Shown piece by piece: positions 11,101-20,883 of a stretch of DNA of 64,000 bases. Numbering within the stretch: position 1 is the stretch's first letter; each line of letters starts with the position of its first letter. This DNA comes from Bryopsis sp. KO-2023 (Eukaryota; Chlorophyta; Ulvophyceae; Bryopsidales; Bryopsidaceae), in NCBI GenBank assembly GCA_030272585.1, contig BSYQ01000009.1, positions 4,402,001 to 4,466,000 of the forward strand, in the 5' to 3' direction. The notes beneath the pieces were generated by a model. The model was given only the letters and a program-made list of their open reading frames with translations. It was not told the origin of the DNA and searched no databases. Position numbers and translations under genes: made by a program.

Positions 11101-11854
11101 GACCTTAGAAAACTTTCTAAGACCCTATGTAGAAGATCATCCAGAGACCTGGATGCAAGGATTAGGGATGGCTGAGTTTGCAGCTAATAATGCTGTGCAT
11201 ACTGCAACTGGATACAGCCCCTTCTACTTGATGTATGGAGTGCATCCACAACTGCCAGGGGATTTACTTGCTGGAAAAGCTCAAGCTGAAGCAGAGTCAG
11301 TGCAAGAAATGATATCACATATGCAGAGCATCATAAATGATGCCAAGGACAGATATAAAACAGCCCAAGAGAAGATGAGGCAGCAAGCAAATAAGAAAAG
11401 AAGGGATATACAGTTTCAAGTGGGAGAAAAGGTATTACTCTCTACAAAGACATTGAATTTGGCAGTCTTGAAACACATCCCAGCAAAAATCAGAAGAAGA
11501 TATATAGGACCTTTTGTTATTGCTGCTGCAGTGGGATCTGTTGCATATAGATTGGTATTACCAGATGGATGGAAATTACATCCTGTATTTCATGTATCAA
11601 AATTAAGAAAACTTCAGGAGAGTTCAAAGTTTCCTAGGGAGGTAATGGCACCTCCAGCAGAATTAGATTCTGAGGGAAAAGAAGAATTTGAAGTTGAGGC
11701 TGTAGTAAGACATAAGTTTTCAGGAAGGAAAAGAAGATTTTTAGTAGTCTGGAAGGGGTATCCACTTAGTGAAGCAACCTGGGAACCCCAAGACAATTTA
11801 TTGAATGCATCAGAGATCCTGGCTGATTATAAGAGGAGAGCTGGGATCAGGTAG
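8069..11854 (+). CDS. Pol polyprotein of retrotransposon 2 (protease-RT-RNase H-integrase-chromodomain), intact
   Basis: The open frame runs from at least 7985 and is entered by -1 frameshift at 8069. It encodes about 1260 residues downstream of the shift with no stop. Domains: aspartic protease with IDTGSTA (about 8438), reverse transcriptase with FIDDLLIYS (about 9539), RNase H with DASGEATGG (about 9985), integrase HHCC zinc region (about 10590-10715), catalytic D (TTDLVTDLPP), D (SDRDTRF) and E (SDGQSEV), and a chromodomain (about 11680-11840; VVWKGYPLSEATWEP). The chromodomain may steer integration to chromatin with given histone marks, as in other chromoviruses. All catalytic residues visible by eye are present, so this copy may still be mobile. 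Confidence 0.92.
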   Translation, partial: LKEEASVGSAKPPDDIEMKEPTTKTPASLNDGVQETPVVAAPIATEQEAYTLDGVTPGVLIQKKKQSQKRVDKQTEATVSLPTRVEGNVEGKEPVQTAVAQATAAYRGYELAGFIGAKKATAYIDTGSTANYISMDAVKELGLQYKPQETPVKFLDGTERKSVGRCYGIPFVCGKIQLSFDADVFPDSNHPILLGLPWLIHYNPKVDFKSGIITVNKGRKSVKLPLSVMPEYQLKPTGATELSFCSSGRIKRQIEKGEIKHIIMVVIRPEDESKTGVETIPEQREGDDLQKILQEDMDPRIKKVLTQYRKVFAKDLPKGVPPTRLGHEFRIDLEEGTEPMYRPLYKLSPLELDEVKRQLDYLLEMDFIEPSQSPFGAPILFVPNKDGGLRMCLDYRWLNKKTIKNRYPLPLPEEMIDRVHGAKYFTKIDLRSGYWQMPLREEDRPKTAFRSRFGHYQFKVLSFGLTNAPAQYMNMVNDIFKDMLDIFVLIFIDDLLIYSKSISEHVEHLAAVLARLQKYSLFAKATKSEICVKETDFCGFWLSEKGISAMDVKVKAIRDWKPLKTVTDVRSFLGMVSFYRRFIPDFAKIAGPLHDLTKKDVMWEWGSAQEQAFQTLKTALMGKPVLIHPNPVKDYTVISDASGEATGGVLCQDHGSGLQPIAFCSRRLSKSEQNYSVYERELLGIAYCLMQWRHYLEGCPGEVTVFTDHQPLTNFMDQKMMSRPQARWLRAGHFLSIKPKIQYIQGKLNLVADALSRSLPAEQELKVVSSLQPSTEEITLWEQATLADVEIKDIYNQILDGERIPGYGINESGLLIYQTQDGLMKLWVPQELRMKVLTEGHDNQISGHLGIERTLELMSRKYYWNDMKKDVQEYVRTCEVCQQMKPELRAQKGLLQPIPVAEKKWDQITTDLVTDLPPVDGFDSIAVFVDRLTKMVKFIPCSKTIDAPGYARIFFDHIFRNHGIPSVIISDRDTRFTSKFWQELMKCVGTKVRMSTAFHPQSDGQSEVSIRTLENFLRPYVEDHPETWMQGLGMAEFAANNAVHTATGYSPFYLMYGVHPQLPGDLLAGKAQAEAESVQEMISHMQSIINDAKDRYKTAQEKMRQQANKKRRDIQFQVGEKVLLSTKTLNLAVLKHIPAKIRRRYIGPFVIAAAVGSVAYRLVLPDGWKLHPVFHVSKLRKLQESSKFPREVMAPPAELDSEGKEEFEVEAVVRHKFSGRKRRFLVVWKGYPLSEATWEPQDNLLNASEILADYKRRAGIR

Positions 11855-12110
11855 AAGTTAGATGCACTTTTGATTCTGTGGCTGAAGGATCAGGAATCCC
11901 AGAGACTAGGGGATGGGTTGCATAAGGGCAGTGAAGTGTTTTCTAAACTTCTGTGGGTTAAGGATTTTATGGGGATCTAATTATCCTTTCAGAAGTGCAG
12001 GGAGCTTGGGATTTGCAGCACCCTAGTTCAGAGTTACTTTTACAGAATCAGAAGGATGCATTTGATGGATACTTGGTGAGGGCACCAACTGCCCCCAGGG
12101 GGGAGGCAAT
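11855..12110 (+). other. 3' untranslated region and polypurine tract of retrotransposon 2
   Basis: No coding region is supported. AGGGGGGAGG at 12097-12106 is the polypurine tract, with the same core as in element 1. The LTR starts at TGATACC, 12111. Confidence 0.6.
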
Positions 12111-12600
12111 TGATACCAGCTGCTGACGTCCAGGGACGTCAGACGTCAAAGGCGTCATGCATCTGACGCCTGAGAAGCGTCAGATGCATCCCCGGTGAAT
12201 GACAGCATCCTCCCAAGGAGGTACTACTGAACTACAGCGAGGAAACCACCGTAAGAGCACAGAGTCAAGACAGTGGTTCGATCAATCAGATTAGGACTTG
12301 CGAGATTGAGGTTCTGGGTTCGAGTCTGAGTGGGAACGTGCTTTGGTCTGGACTTGTGTGTGAGAGTGTGAGTGAGTCAGGAGTAGAACTGGCGGCTGTG
12401 AGTCAGGGTAGTGGGAGTGTTACGGGTGGTTAGTCACCCTCGGGAAAGTCGAACTGGGAGTTGAAATGATGGGACGCTTGATGTAACCTTGCTTTTCAGT
12501 GATCTGTTGGTGTGACCCCGAGTCTGTGACCCGTGCGATTTTGTGTGACCGTTCCGCCGCCGCCTCACTCTTTCCCGAGATAGGAGACGTCGCTCGCGGA
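12111..12600 (+). repeat. Probable 3' LTR of retrotransposon 2
   Basis: It starts with TG after the polypurine tract. The end is not determined: a 5' copy is missing, and a gag-like relic in the opposite strand begins at about 12603. The interior (about 12262-12335) has a tRNA-like B-box stretch, GGGTTCGAGTC, of unclear meaning. Confidence 0.5.
12121..12189 (+). promoter_or_regulatory. Cluster of TGACG/CGTCA motifs with a 13-bp perfect hairpin in the LTR
   Basis: Within about 70 bp there are several TGACG or CGTCA cores (CTGACGTCC, GACGTCAG, GACGTCAA, GCGTCATG, CTGACGCC, GCGTCAG). ATGCATCTGACGC (12157-12169) is the exact inverted repeat of GCGTCAGATGCAT (12177-12189) with a 7-nt loop. TGACG is the core bound by plant TGA-type bZIP factors. 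A U3 enhancer role is inference. Confidence 0.55.
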
Positions 12601-12602
12601 CG

Positions 12603-12929
12603 TCAGTCCTCCCGAGCGATAACATAATCCCATGTTTCCAACTTACGCCGCCACCGCACCGCTCCAGCTGATCCACTCGGTCCACTCGATCCTGACGGTG
12701 GTACTAGGGTTACCGATGGGGAAGGAGGTGTTGGGGCACTCTTCCGCATTGCCCTCTCCACATTTTCCAGATCTTTTGACAAAACGACCGACCCCTTTTT
12801 TAATTTTTCGACGTCCTCAAACAACGCCATAGTCACTGCAGCCATTGGTCCTAATTCGCTATTCCAGCGATCTCGTAACGCTCCGACCATGGCCAACAAG
12901 TGCTCATTCTGTATATCGCCTTCTGGCAA
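12603..12929 (-). pseudogene. Gag-like N-terminal fragment, opposite strand
   Basis: A 108-codon minus-strand frame. It begins with a non-ATG codon after an upstream stop; an in-frame ATG lies a dozen codons in. The sequence is a helical charged segment (ALRDRWNSELGPM, then EDVEKLKKGSVVLSKDLENV) followed by a Pro/Ser/Gly-rich stretch. This layout resembles the N-terminus of plant-type gypsy gag proteins. No capsid or pol follows on this strand, so it may be what remains of an older element into which element 2 or its neighbour inserted. Low certainty. Confidence 0.3.
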
Positions 12930-13220
12930 CTAAGTACTTTTCCACGACATTCTCCTTTTGTCTTTTGTATTCCCAAAATCGAATCACTGCTCCGAAACCA
13001 TGTCACGCAGTAAACAATTGCTTACATCCCAAACAGAATACAGGCTCTCTCTTATCCACAAACCAATGTTTGTCCCTTCCCATACTATAATCCTATAATA
13101 TGACTCTATCTAGTATATCCCCCATCACAATGGGAAAGTGTGTTGCCGTCCCTACACATTCAAGGAGTGAACTTTCGGTCGCGGGTATCCCAAAGAAGGC
13201 GACTCCGACGAGTCTGTCTG
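12930..13220. other. Spacer with no supported feature
   Basis: Mixed AT-rich sequence. I see no ORF, tRNA or repeat that I can support. Confidence 0.5.
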
Positions 13221-13221
13221 T

Positions 13222-14140
13222 GTGTATGTAGGAGCGTTTCGGTCGACGCTTGCGATGTTTCGCGAGCGTATTGCAAACGCTGCGTTAGCTCAACTTTCAG
13301 AAGAACAGAAGCATCCTGGTTCTATCCACATTTTCCTCACCAAGAGAAAAACGCAGATCCATTGCTATTGGCGTTGTTTAGTGTCGCATGATTTTCAGCT
13401 TCGACGCGGTTATGCCATGTGGAGTAGGGCGGTGGGCAAATGCACACGTCATAAATCTGAGTCCCCTTCGTATTTGTTGCCAAATTTCCAATCCAACTCT
13501 GAACGCCTCATTTCCTGAGACAAATTCGTAGCGCAGGTTCAAGAGACCACCCAACGCACCAACAATGGCAACTGTGTGTGAGTGGGTGGACAAAACCTCA
13601 AAGAAATCGTCAATATTTTGGTTCAACAATCACTTTTTCACCATCAGTTGTGCGCTGGACAAGTTGCCCCCGTTCTCCGCATCGAAGCGCATCTTGTTAA
13701 AAATATTTCACCCCAACTTATTCCTCCTCTTGTTGTCTCTGCTCCATCGAAGGGCAGCGCCACGGGGGTTTTCTTATCTTGTGTCCAATCGCTGGCCTTT
13801 CTTGTGGGGGCATCGTTGAAGTAACGTTTATAGTTCAAGGATTGCGCTATTATTCCACGACAGCATGAAGGAATTTTTGAAACAACTCAAAATCGATAAA
13901 AAAACACAGCTCTGGAATGAACCCCTCACCAAGCTCCCAGGTACTTCTCCTGTAGCGTCCCAGGTGGTGATTAAAACTGTGTGAGTGGTGTGAAAGATCG
14001 GACAGTTTTACAGTTGACCTAGATAAGTTTTCAGCCAATGGCCAGTAGTTTTACCCCCTGAGCAAATGGAGCGAAGCATTTTGGCGGCTCTCCCGTGTTG
14101 CAACACTTGGCAATGCCTATCAAAATTTTCCAAGGTTGTG
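13222..14140 (+). other. Possible exons of an unrecognised or decayed gene
   Basis: Several plus-strand blocks read like protein: about 13250-13350 (RERIANAALAQLSEEQKHPG), 13580-13820 (NLKEIVNILVQQ then SAPSKGSATGVFLSCVQ) and 13841-13975 (MKEFLKQLKIDKKTQLWNEP). The last ends at a good GTGAGT donor and could continue at about 14038. Blocks two and three are next to each other in different frames without room for an intron, which suggests a frameshift. Part of the opposite strand (13378-13629) also reads as protein-like. No family was recognised, so I do not call a gene. Confidence 0.3.
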
Positions 14141-15936
14141 TGAACACAAGGAATGCAATCTATTTGGTTTTTTGATCGCTTTTTGTTTTGGTATCTCTCC
14201 AAATCCCCAAAGAAATTTTTGAGGATACACGTTTTATGGCTGCAAGTGTGTTGCCAGTTGACGATATGCTTTTTTTATGTTTCAGTCAATTGTCTGTTAA
14301 ACTGTTCATCTCTGCAATGCAGATTCCTTTTTCCCAATTTTCAGAGCAACATTCACACCTTGTTAATCTCTCTTGGAAAGCAAAGCAGAAAAAGACCCCC
14401 CATTAACATTCTTTTAATCCTTCATAAAGCTGGGGTTCCTCTCTTCCAACTGAAACCCATTCCAAAGCAGAGCTATGAAATGAAACTTCCAAGTCCCCCC
14501 TCTCCCTCACTTTTCTTGCCACCAGCCTCTGAAGGCTCCTCACTCTTTCCAGCCACTCTTTCCCATTGACCCTCCCAAGACAAACTTATGGGAAGTTATT
14601 CCCGATTCGGGTCGTTAAATGTGGTTTATTCTGTTGATCAATGGAAATCAATCAAAGTTTAAGTGGTTGAAACAGTTGGGTTGACTCAAGGTGTTGTGAG
14701 GAGTATTAAGAGGGAAAAGAGATATCGGAATGTCACTGTGGGAATTCGTTTGGAAACAAACCAGCACTTCCCAGGTTCTGTTTTGTCCAATGATCGCAGT
14801 TCGTGCAACATCTCAAGGGGAGGGAAGGGGGAGGGGCAGCCTCTGAAAAAAAAAATTCAGAACAGGAAGCAAAGCCGAACAGACCACCAAGAGACAAATT
14901 CATCAAATTGCATTTAATCGCTTCATAATACCCCCCCCCCCCTCCTTCCACAAGTGTGTCGACACCTGTTCACTCCTCCCTGTTGAAACAGAGCATTAAC
15001 CCCCAAAGACTCTCACCCTTTCCTCAATCGCTTTTTCTTTCCTTTTCCACCTTTTTTTTTTGGGGGGGGGGGATTAAAAAACGCCTCAAAACAAGGGATG
15101 TCCATAGACAGACACGCAGACAGCCATGCATGTTCTCGCATTTCCCTTTCCAAAAAAAAAAAGGGAAAAAAAAGGTAAATGAGATGAGAAGAACTCATAC
15201 AAAACACACACACACAAAACATGCATCGCTTTCTCCAACCCCTTCCGTCAAATCCCAAACACCCCCCCCTCAAAAAAAAAAAAACATCGACACGACCAAG
15301 ATTGATGAAAATCACGCGTCCAGAATTCCCACCCCAGCCCCCTGCCCTTCTCCCTCCATTTCGATTTCAGAAAAGTCGATAATCGGGCGGTGGAATTCTT
15401 GCGGCGTTTTTTCTAATATGAATAGAACAAAAAAATAAGCGGCTGGAGTCCCTCAATTGGGTTAGTGGGTGTTTGACCAAAGAAGAGGGGGAAAAAAAAA
15501 TGCAAGCGAAAAATGAACCACCCTCCCCTCCAACAAAAAGAAGGGAAAAACAAAAAAAAAAAGATTGAACATACACAGGCAAATTAAAGTTATCCATACA
15601 CACGCTATGGTGGCATTGTTTTTGTGTAGAAGAAACACGAACCATGTTGAATTTCACCCCCCCTCGATTCTACCCTTTTCCGCTTTTTTTGAATTTTTTT
15701 TCTTAATCGTCTTGGTGCCATCCCAAAATCATCTTTTTTTTTTACACTTACACTTTCTCTTCTCTCACTCTTTTCTCCCTCACACTTTTTTTTCCTCCCT
15801 TCTTGTTCTGATTCTTGCTTCCTTGATGCCGCATTGTTTTTTTCTTTTCTTTTCACAGATTTTTTCTTATTTTTTTATAAAAGCAAGTTTTTACACATAA
15901 ACACACACAAACAATGGCTTCTTTTTTTTTCCTCCT
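14141..15936. other. Non-coding, homopolymer-rich interval
   Basis: It has long A, C, G and T runs (for example about 14929-14942, 15050-15072, 15262-15285) and CA-repeat tracts. The right part lies downstream of the PH/WW gene on the minus strand and may hold its 3' UTR. No gene is supported. Confidence 0.5.
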
Positions 15937-18554
15937 CTACATTGCAAGCTCGGTGGGTCGCTCCCATTGAACATGGCCTGTGGCTCTATTGTGATAGTAG
16001 GCTTTCCCCTCTGGAGTGAAATACACTTGCCAAGGATTGGGGTTCGACGGTGCTGATGCCTAAATTGAAAAAAAGGGGAAAAAAACGAAAAAAATCAACC
16101 AATTTTGAAGAGATGCCAACACAAAAAATCATTTAAAACCTCCCACTCACCCGTAAAAATAACTAATCTAAATTTTCTTAATCTAAATTATTATTTTCAC
16201 ATGTATTTCAATCTATTTAAAAAAATTCATTGTTTTTTTTCTATTAGGTTTTTTTGGGGGGGAAGGCATAATATTCAGCAACAATACTCGACTGGGTTTC
16301 AACCCTTCCCCCCACCCCTCTTCTGTTTTTCAAAAAAACATAAAGGGGAAAAAAAAAACACATCAGTCAACCCACCATGAAGCTAGAAACTTGCGGAGAC
16401 TGAAATGCTGGGTAAGTCGGCTGCTGCTGGGGTTGATCGATAATGGAAGCGCTCGGATAAATGCCAGGAGATTGGTCAGCATACATCGGCACAGCATGCT
16501 GAGTTCTATAACCCACGTTGGACGAAGCCGAAGGGTACGGCTGACTCCCATACATCGGCGCCCGATCAGCATTATAAGCTCCACCGTAATTGACACTCAC
16601 AATCGGATTGGGGTTGTTAGAAGCACCCGAGTCCACCACACCAGCAATGCCATCGATATCGCTGTATCTCAGGCCGCCGCCTCCTCCTCCACCTGCCATC
16701 GTGTTTGGAGTTGCAGGGGGGGCGGTTGCTGGGAAATTATCATACCCAACGACGCTAACCATTTTGTCTCGATCGTTTCCACCCCCATCCCCTCTGCCCA
16801 TCGTATCGAACCCTTTGACCAGCTCCCTCACCAGGTCGCTGTGCGTCCCCCCATGCTTCCCCCCACTCGATTTCGACGCGGAGGTGTCTTCCTCCTCCAC
16901 CCCAGCCGCCCTTTTGACGATTTCCGACAAAGCATTCTCCAAGGCGCTCATCCACTCCACCAGATCCGTCTCGCTGTCGGCGAGGTAGCAGATGTGGCTG
17001 GAGGCCGTGGACAGCTTGAGGGAATTGGGTTTTCCTGTGGCTGATCGACCGCTGGTGATGTCGGTCACGTTGCTGAGATCCACTATGCCTCGTGGCTTGG
17101 AGCTGCTGTCGATATCAGCGGAGGCGAATCGAAAAAGGTGGCCGTTTTTGAGGACGAAGAATCGCCGCCTCCACGTTTTCACGATTTCGCCTTGCGAGTG
17201 CATCCAGCCTTCTTTTTCCGCCCCGTGCCAGAATTCGATGTCTTCCGCAGAAATTTGAGACTGGGGAAAATGGAGGTGCAACGCAGAAAGCAACGCAGAA
17301 AACAACACCGCAAGCATATCAAAACCATGTTTTCAAAGAAAAGAATGTCGGGACGGTGTTCGGAAGGGAAAAAAAAAGGCGAGGATTTTGGGAAAGAGTA
17401 ACTTGCTGCTGTGAACAGCAAATGGCGGAGAGGCGATTTCATGAGTGGAAATCGAATTTTTGAACAAAAATAAAGTAAAAACATATTGATTTGGGAGGTG
17501 GACTTCACAGGGGAATGATTCTTTATTACAACTGCGAGGAAACTATGCTTGCTGCAGTTCGCATTTGCACTCATATTTTCCCGACTGCAGAAAATTTTCA
17601 AGACGGATTGGCCACCCACTGAACAAAGATAAGAAATCACTTCACAGAAAACTTGAACGAAAAACTAGAGCCTGAGCCAAAAATTCAACAAAAAATTTGC
17701 CTGAATTTCCCAGTTCTCATCAGAGAGGGAAACAAAAAAAATGAAACGGAAGTTAAAAAACACTCACCGAATTTTTTTTCCTTCCACCTCCTTTTATCAA
17801 AGAAGAAAGTTGATTGACAGCTTCAGATCCTCCTGACATCTCTCCAGATTGCAGCAACTCGTACATCCTATCATAAAACAATGAAATTTTTTATTCGACC
17901 CATAAATATCAAAACAATGAACTTTTTTATTCAACCCATAAATATCAAAACAGGAAAATTTTTTATTCAACCCATTAAGAAAACACACACACACAATAAA
18001 ATTCCAACCAATGATAAAATAGAGATAGGATGATTGCTTGTCATTCCAGATCCACCAGCCACTCATATAACGAGCTAAAAATTAATAAACAGTGAAGCTG
18101 CTTCGATAAATATTCCATAGATGGAAGAAACACCCTGTCCTCCTCCCCCCTCCCCCCCAAAAAATAAAAATAATAAGAATAAGAATCGGTACCGAGCTCC
18201 TTGAAAAAGAAAGTAAAAAAGAATCCTTGTTTCGAAAAATAACGATGCTCACTGCATGCAAGAGGATGTCAAGGTGTCGAGCATGGCCTGCACGGTTTGG
18301 TTATCGCCCTTGAACGTGACTTGTCGCTCCTCCAAATCCGCCGGGGTTTTCGTGTACAGCAACATGCTGGTGCCTCGCATCACCCAACGACTGATGTTGT
18401 TCAGGGAGTAAACCCGCATCGTTCTGTTCCCATCGACGCTCAAAATTTTCAGCCCATCCAAGCCGATTTGCACGACGACGGGCTCCGCCTGCGAGGAATC
18501 CCCGCTTTGCAGCGCGACTCGGAATCGCTCGGGCTTGAAACCGGCCCTGTCCAT
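15937..18554 (-). CDS. PTB/PH-like + PH domain + WW domain protein (4 exons)
   Basis: Proposed join on the minus strand: 18554-18253, 17867-17768, 17260-16376, 16059-15937, each with GT-AG borders and consistent phase, giving about 469 residues. Exon 1 encodes a small beta-rich domain (FRVALQSGDSS to QTVQAMLDTL) that reads like a PTB/PH-type fold. Exon 2 is a short linker. Exon 3 starts with EDIEFWHGAEKEGWM and encodes a PH domain (TWRRRFFVLKNGHLFRF, then CYLADSETDLVEWM) closely resembling land-plant PH1 proteins, which bind phosphoinositides. A Gly/Pro/Tyr-rich tail follows. Exon 4 encodes a WW domain (WQVYFTPEGKAYYHNRATG, then VQWERP), which binds proline-rich partners. The whole suggests a membrane-associated adaptor. 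The combination is not one I recognise; domain calls are by motif reading. Confidence 0.8.
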
Positions 18555-18865
18555 TTGTCTTTCAAGCGTAGCGTCTCTGCTTCAACAAGTTGGTTGACGG
18601 TGTCTTGTGCGTGATTTCACGTTCTTCTGGGTGGATTGTTTTTTGCTTTTCCAAAACTAGCGTCCTGACTGTTTAAAACGGACCCGCGAAAAGTATTGAC
18701 ACTTTCTCTTTTCTCGGGTTTGGCGTGGAGGTGGTGAATAAGTGACGCCCCTTGATTGGGGGAAGCTGCTGGGCACTGACGATGGAAATTCGGTGCATTG
18801 ATTGACTCTATTTTCTGATCAAGGTGTGTTAAAAGTTTCGATTTCAGGAGAGAAAACCTGAACTC
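18555..18865. other. Promoter-side spacer of the PH/WW gene
   Basis: Between the PH/WW start codon and the next coding-like block. No clear TATA box or ORF is supported. Confidence 0.4.
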
Positions 18866-19077
18866 CAAAACTTAACTTCAGTGTTTGAAACACACTCCAG
18901 GATATCCTTCCACACATCCTTATCTTTTTTTCCATGTCGCACCACACGCTGAATGCTCGTATGCAGCTCCGCCCGCAAAGCCTGCCGATTGACGGCGCTT
19001 ATGGAAAAAACTGGCTCGAAGTACCCACCCCAACACAACCACACAGACACTCCAAGAAAACTGTAGAAAACATTCAT
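18866..19077 (-). pseudogene. Coding-like fragment next to the DIRS element, unrecognised
   Basis: A minus-strand block reads VNRQALRAELHTSIQRVV then GKKDKDVWKDILECVSN, protein-like and helical. It lies just past the 3' end of the tyrosine-recombinase ORF. It may be a host exon next to the insertion or unrecognised element sequence. The minus-strand block at 23387-23603 on the other flank (starting MDWIGAGRVLLAQS) could be the other side of such a gene. Not proven. Confidence 0.25.
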
Positions 19078-19142
19078 TCAACCTTTAAAAAACTGTCCCA
19101 TATGTTCGAAAAATCAAATATGCCCACCGAACCGCCACCGCG

Positions 19143-20414
19143 TCACTCGAAGACAGAAGTATCATCGAGAAAAGACGCAGGAGGCGCAGACAAGCCCGCG
19201 AACAGGGTAGCACCAAAGGGTGCTGCCGAAGCTGCCAAGTCCAAATAACGCCAGATTGCGTTAGAGCGGGCAGACCATCCACCCCAAATGCGCAGCTTCC
19301 AAACTGGGACTCCGGAATGGAGAGCCGCTGTAGCACCACCACGACGCAGCGAGTGCGAAGTCCAGTCACCAGGGGGCAGCAAGGGCTGGTAGAACTCACA
19401 GAAAGCTTGAAACCTGGCGCGAACGGAGGCACCAGTGGTGGGGGGAGGGTCATCAGGTAACTGCCAGATGTAGGACGATTCAGTGCCAGCAGCGATCCAA
19501 GCTTCACGACGCCGGGAAAAATAGAGCAGGTACAGGTCCAGGAGAAAGGAGGGGAGATCCCTGAGGGTGCGCAGTCGCAACCGCTGCGAACTTTGGGAGC
19601 CGACGCCCTTGGTATACCTCTCTCGAAAAAAGAGAGCTTGGTCGGCCAGTAAAACCTCCAGGTCTCCTTCCAAAACCCCGGCGCCGCTGCAGGATCGGGA
19701 GAAAAACAGGTAGAGGGTGGTCACGAGTAAGACGTCACGGAAAGGCGCCAATGCCAGCTCCGGCGTCACAGTCGCCAGAATGCGTTCCAGAACGCTAGGC
19801 GAAAACGCTTGAATGGCGTCGTCGCGTGGGCCCTCCTTCCCCCAACCGCTTAGCACGCCGTTGATCATGCTGGTAAAAGTTAAAAGCTCCCAGCCGAGAA
19901 GCTTCATCACACTCGCAACTCCAGAAAGGTAGGTGGTGGCGGTCGTCACAACCACTGAGCCGGAGGCTTTCATGGCATGAACGTAAGCCAGTAATGTAGA
20001 CTCGGCTGGAGGAAAAGCTTCGAAAAGTTCGCCAAGACAAAACAATAAAAACCGAGAAAACTGGGGGCGCAACCCCTTCTGTGTACTGGGCGCCAATGCA
20101 TTCAAACGCTGTTGCAACAAAGCCAAACCTCTCTCCTCGCCCAACGTAGCCAACTGATGGGACCAAAACTCCGAAAAATTGTTCAGCACCAAACGGGCGA
20201 CCCAGTCTCCGTTTGATAAACAGTCCAGCGCCAACTTGAGGCGTTCGGTGGTACGGTCCCTCCGAAACGTCCTGGAATGATCGTGCTCGCGCTCGGAGGA
20301 AAGGTCACTATCCTCTTGGCCGAAGCTGCTATCCGTTGGAACCACGCTCGGTGTCCCCAGTGGGGAACTAGGCACAAGGCTGACGCTCGGTGTCCCCAGT
20401 GGGGAACTAGGCAC
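19143..20414 (-). CDS. Tyrosine recombinase (integrase) of the DIRS-like element
   Basis: 423 codons, no stop. The N-terminal part is acidic and Ser/Pro-rich with a 13-residue duplication (LVPSSPLGTPSVS, from a 39-bp DNA repeat). The catalytic half has LYLFFSRSCSGAGVLEGD (first Arg region), HSLRRGGATAALHSGV (HxxR box) and WGGWSARSNAIWRYLDLA (the region that carries the nucleophilic Tyr). These match the R-HxxR-Y layout of DIRS recombinases. The enzyme would join the circular cDNA to the genome without target duplication. It starts at the first ATG of the frame; before the LTR inserted, the RT frame ran into this ORF and overlapped it. Confidence 0.85.
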   Translation of the reverse strand: MPSSPLGTPSVSLVPSSPLGTPSVVPTDSSFGQEDSDLSSEREHDHSRTFRRDRTTERLKLALDCLSNGDWVARLVLNNFSEFWSHQLATLGEERGLALLQQRLNALAPSTQKGLRPQFSRFLLFCLGELFEAFPPAESTLLAYVHAMKASGSVVVTTATTYLSGVASVMKLLGWELLTFTSMINGVLSGWGKEGPRDDAIQAFSPSVLERILATVTPELALAPFRDVLLVTTLYLFFSRSCSGAGVLEGDLEVLLADQALFFRERYTKGVGSQSSQRLRLRTLRDLPSFLLDLYLLYFSRRREAWIAAGTESSYIWQLPDDPPPTTGASVRARFQAFCEFYQPLLPPGDWTSHSLRRGGATAALHSGVPVWKLRIWGGWSARSNAIWRYLDLAASAAPFGATLFAGLSAPPASFLDDTSVFE

Positions 20415-20423
20415 AAGGCTGGC
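20346..20423 (-). repeat. 39-bp tandem duplication (2 copies) inside the recombinase and RT overlap
   Basis: The unit starting gctcggtgtccccagtgggg begins at 20346 and again at 20385. Being 39 bp, it keeps all reading frames and adds 13 residues in each overlapping protein. Confidence 0.9.
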
Positions 20424-20444
20424 AGACGATTGCGGAGTAGAAAC

Positions 20445-20668
20445 TGTTAGTATTTTCTAGTACTTTAGCGCTATACGAGGTAGTTTGGGATAGAGCCGAG
20501 GGTGGCTGACGCATGTGGGTTCACGAGTAAGACAGATTAGACCCAGAGTTTGGGGCATGCGTCAGCGTACTACACTTAGGGGTACTTAAGAGGCCCACTC
20601 GTTGTTTTGACACTTATTCCACTTTACTTGTAAGAACTCGGGATTCGTGGGATTGGTGTGTTCCCGCT

Positions 20669-20699
<31 letters not shown>

Positions 20700-20883
20700 C
20701 TAAGTGTTTGCCTGACGCAATCACTTATCCAACCAAGTGCTCTAGTAGCGTTCACAACCGCGCTAGCTAGAGAGTTGTCTAAACCAACAAACCCCACAAG
20801 TATACTTGCGTTAGCCAGCAAGTTATCACGAATCCAACCAACACAGCCAACCACTATTGCGCCACCCACAAGCTTCACTATCA
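20445..20883 (-). repeat. Solo LTR inserted in the DIRS-like element, target duplication GTTTC
   Basis: In minus orientation it begins TGATAGTG and ends ACTAACA (TG...CA). The flanks are a 5-bp direct repeat: plus-strand gaaac at 20440-20444 and 20884-20888. A second copy of the same LTR, in the other orientation, is at 43378-43799. TG...CA ends with 5-bp duplications are the mark of LTR-retroelement integration, and the lack of an interior means LTR-LTR recombination removed it. It contains a (GT)n tract and an A/T-rich polyadenylation-like region. Confidence 0.93.

Larger units (their letters stand above)
6501..12600 (+). mobile_element. Ty3/gypsy chromovirus-type LTR retrotransposon 2, coding region intact
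   Basis: Full gag and pol ORFs without stops, a -1 frameshift cassette, and a polypurine tract (12097-12106) followed by a TG-starting LTR at 12111. No separate 5' LTR of this element is visible: its gag frame begins within about 20 bp of the LTR ascribed to element 1. Either the LTR at 6002 belongs to this element (tandem copies sharing an LTR), or the element is 5'-truncated. The right boundary is approximate. Confidence 0.8.

Noticed and set aside
20624-20880. C-terminal extension of the RT protein up to 20624
   Set aside because: This part is encoded by the inserted solo LTR, as shown by the GTTTC target duplication and the second copy at 43378.
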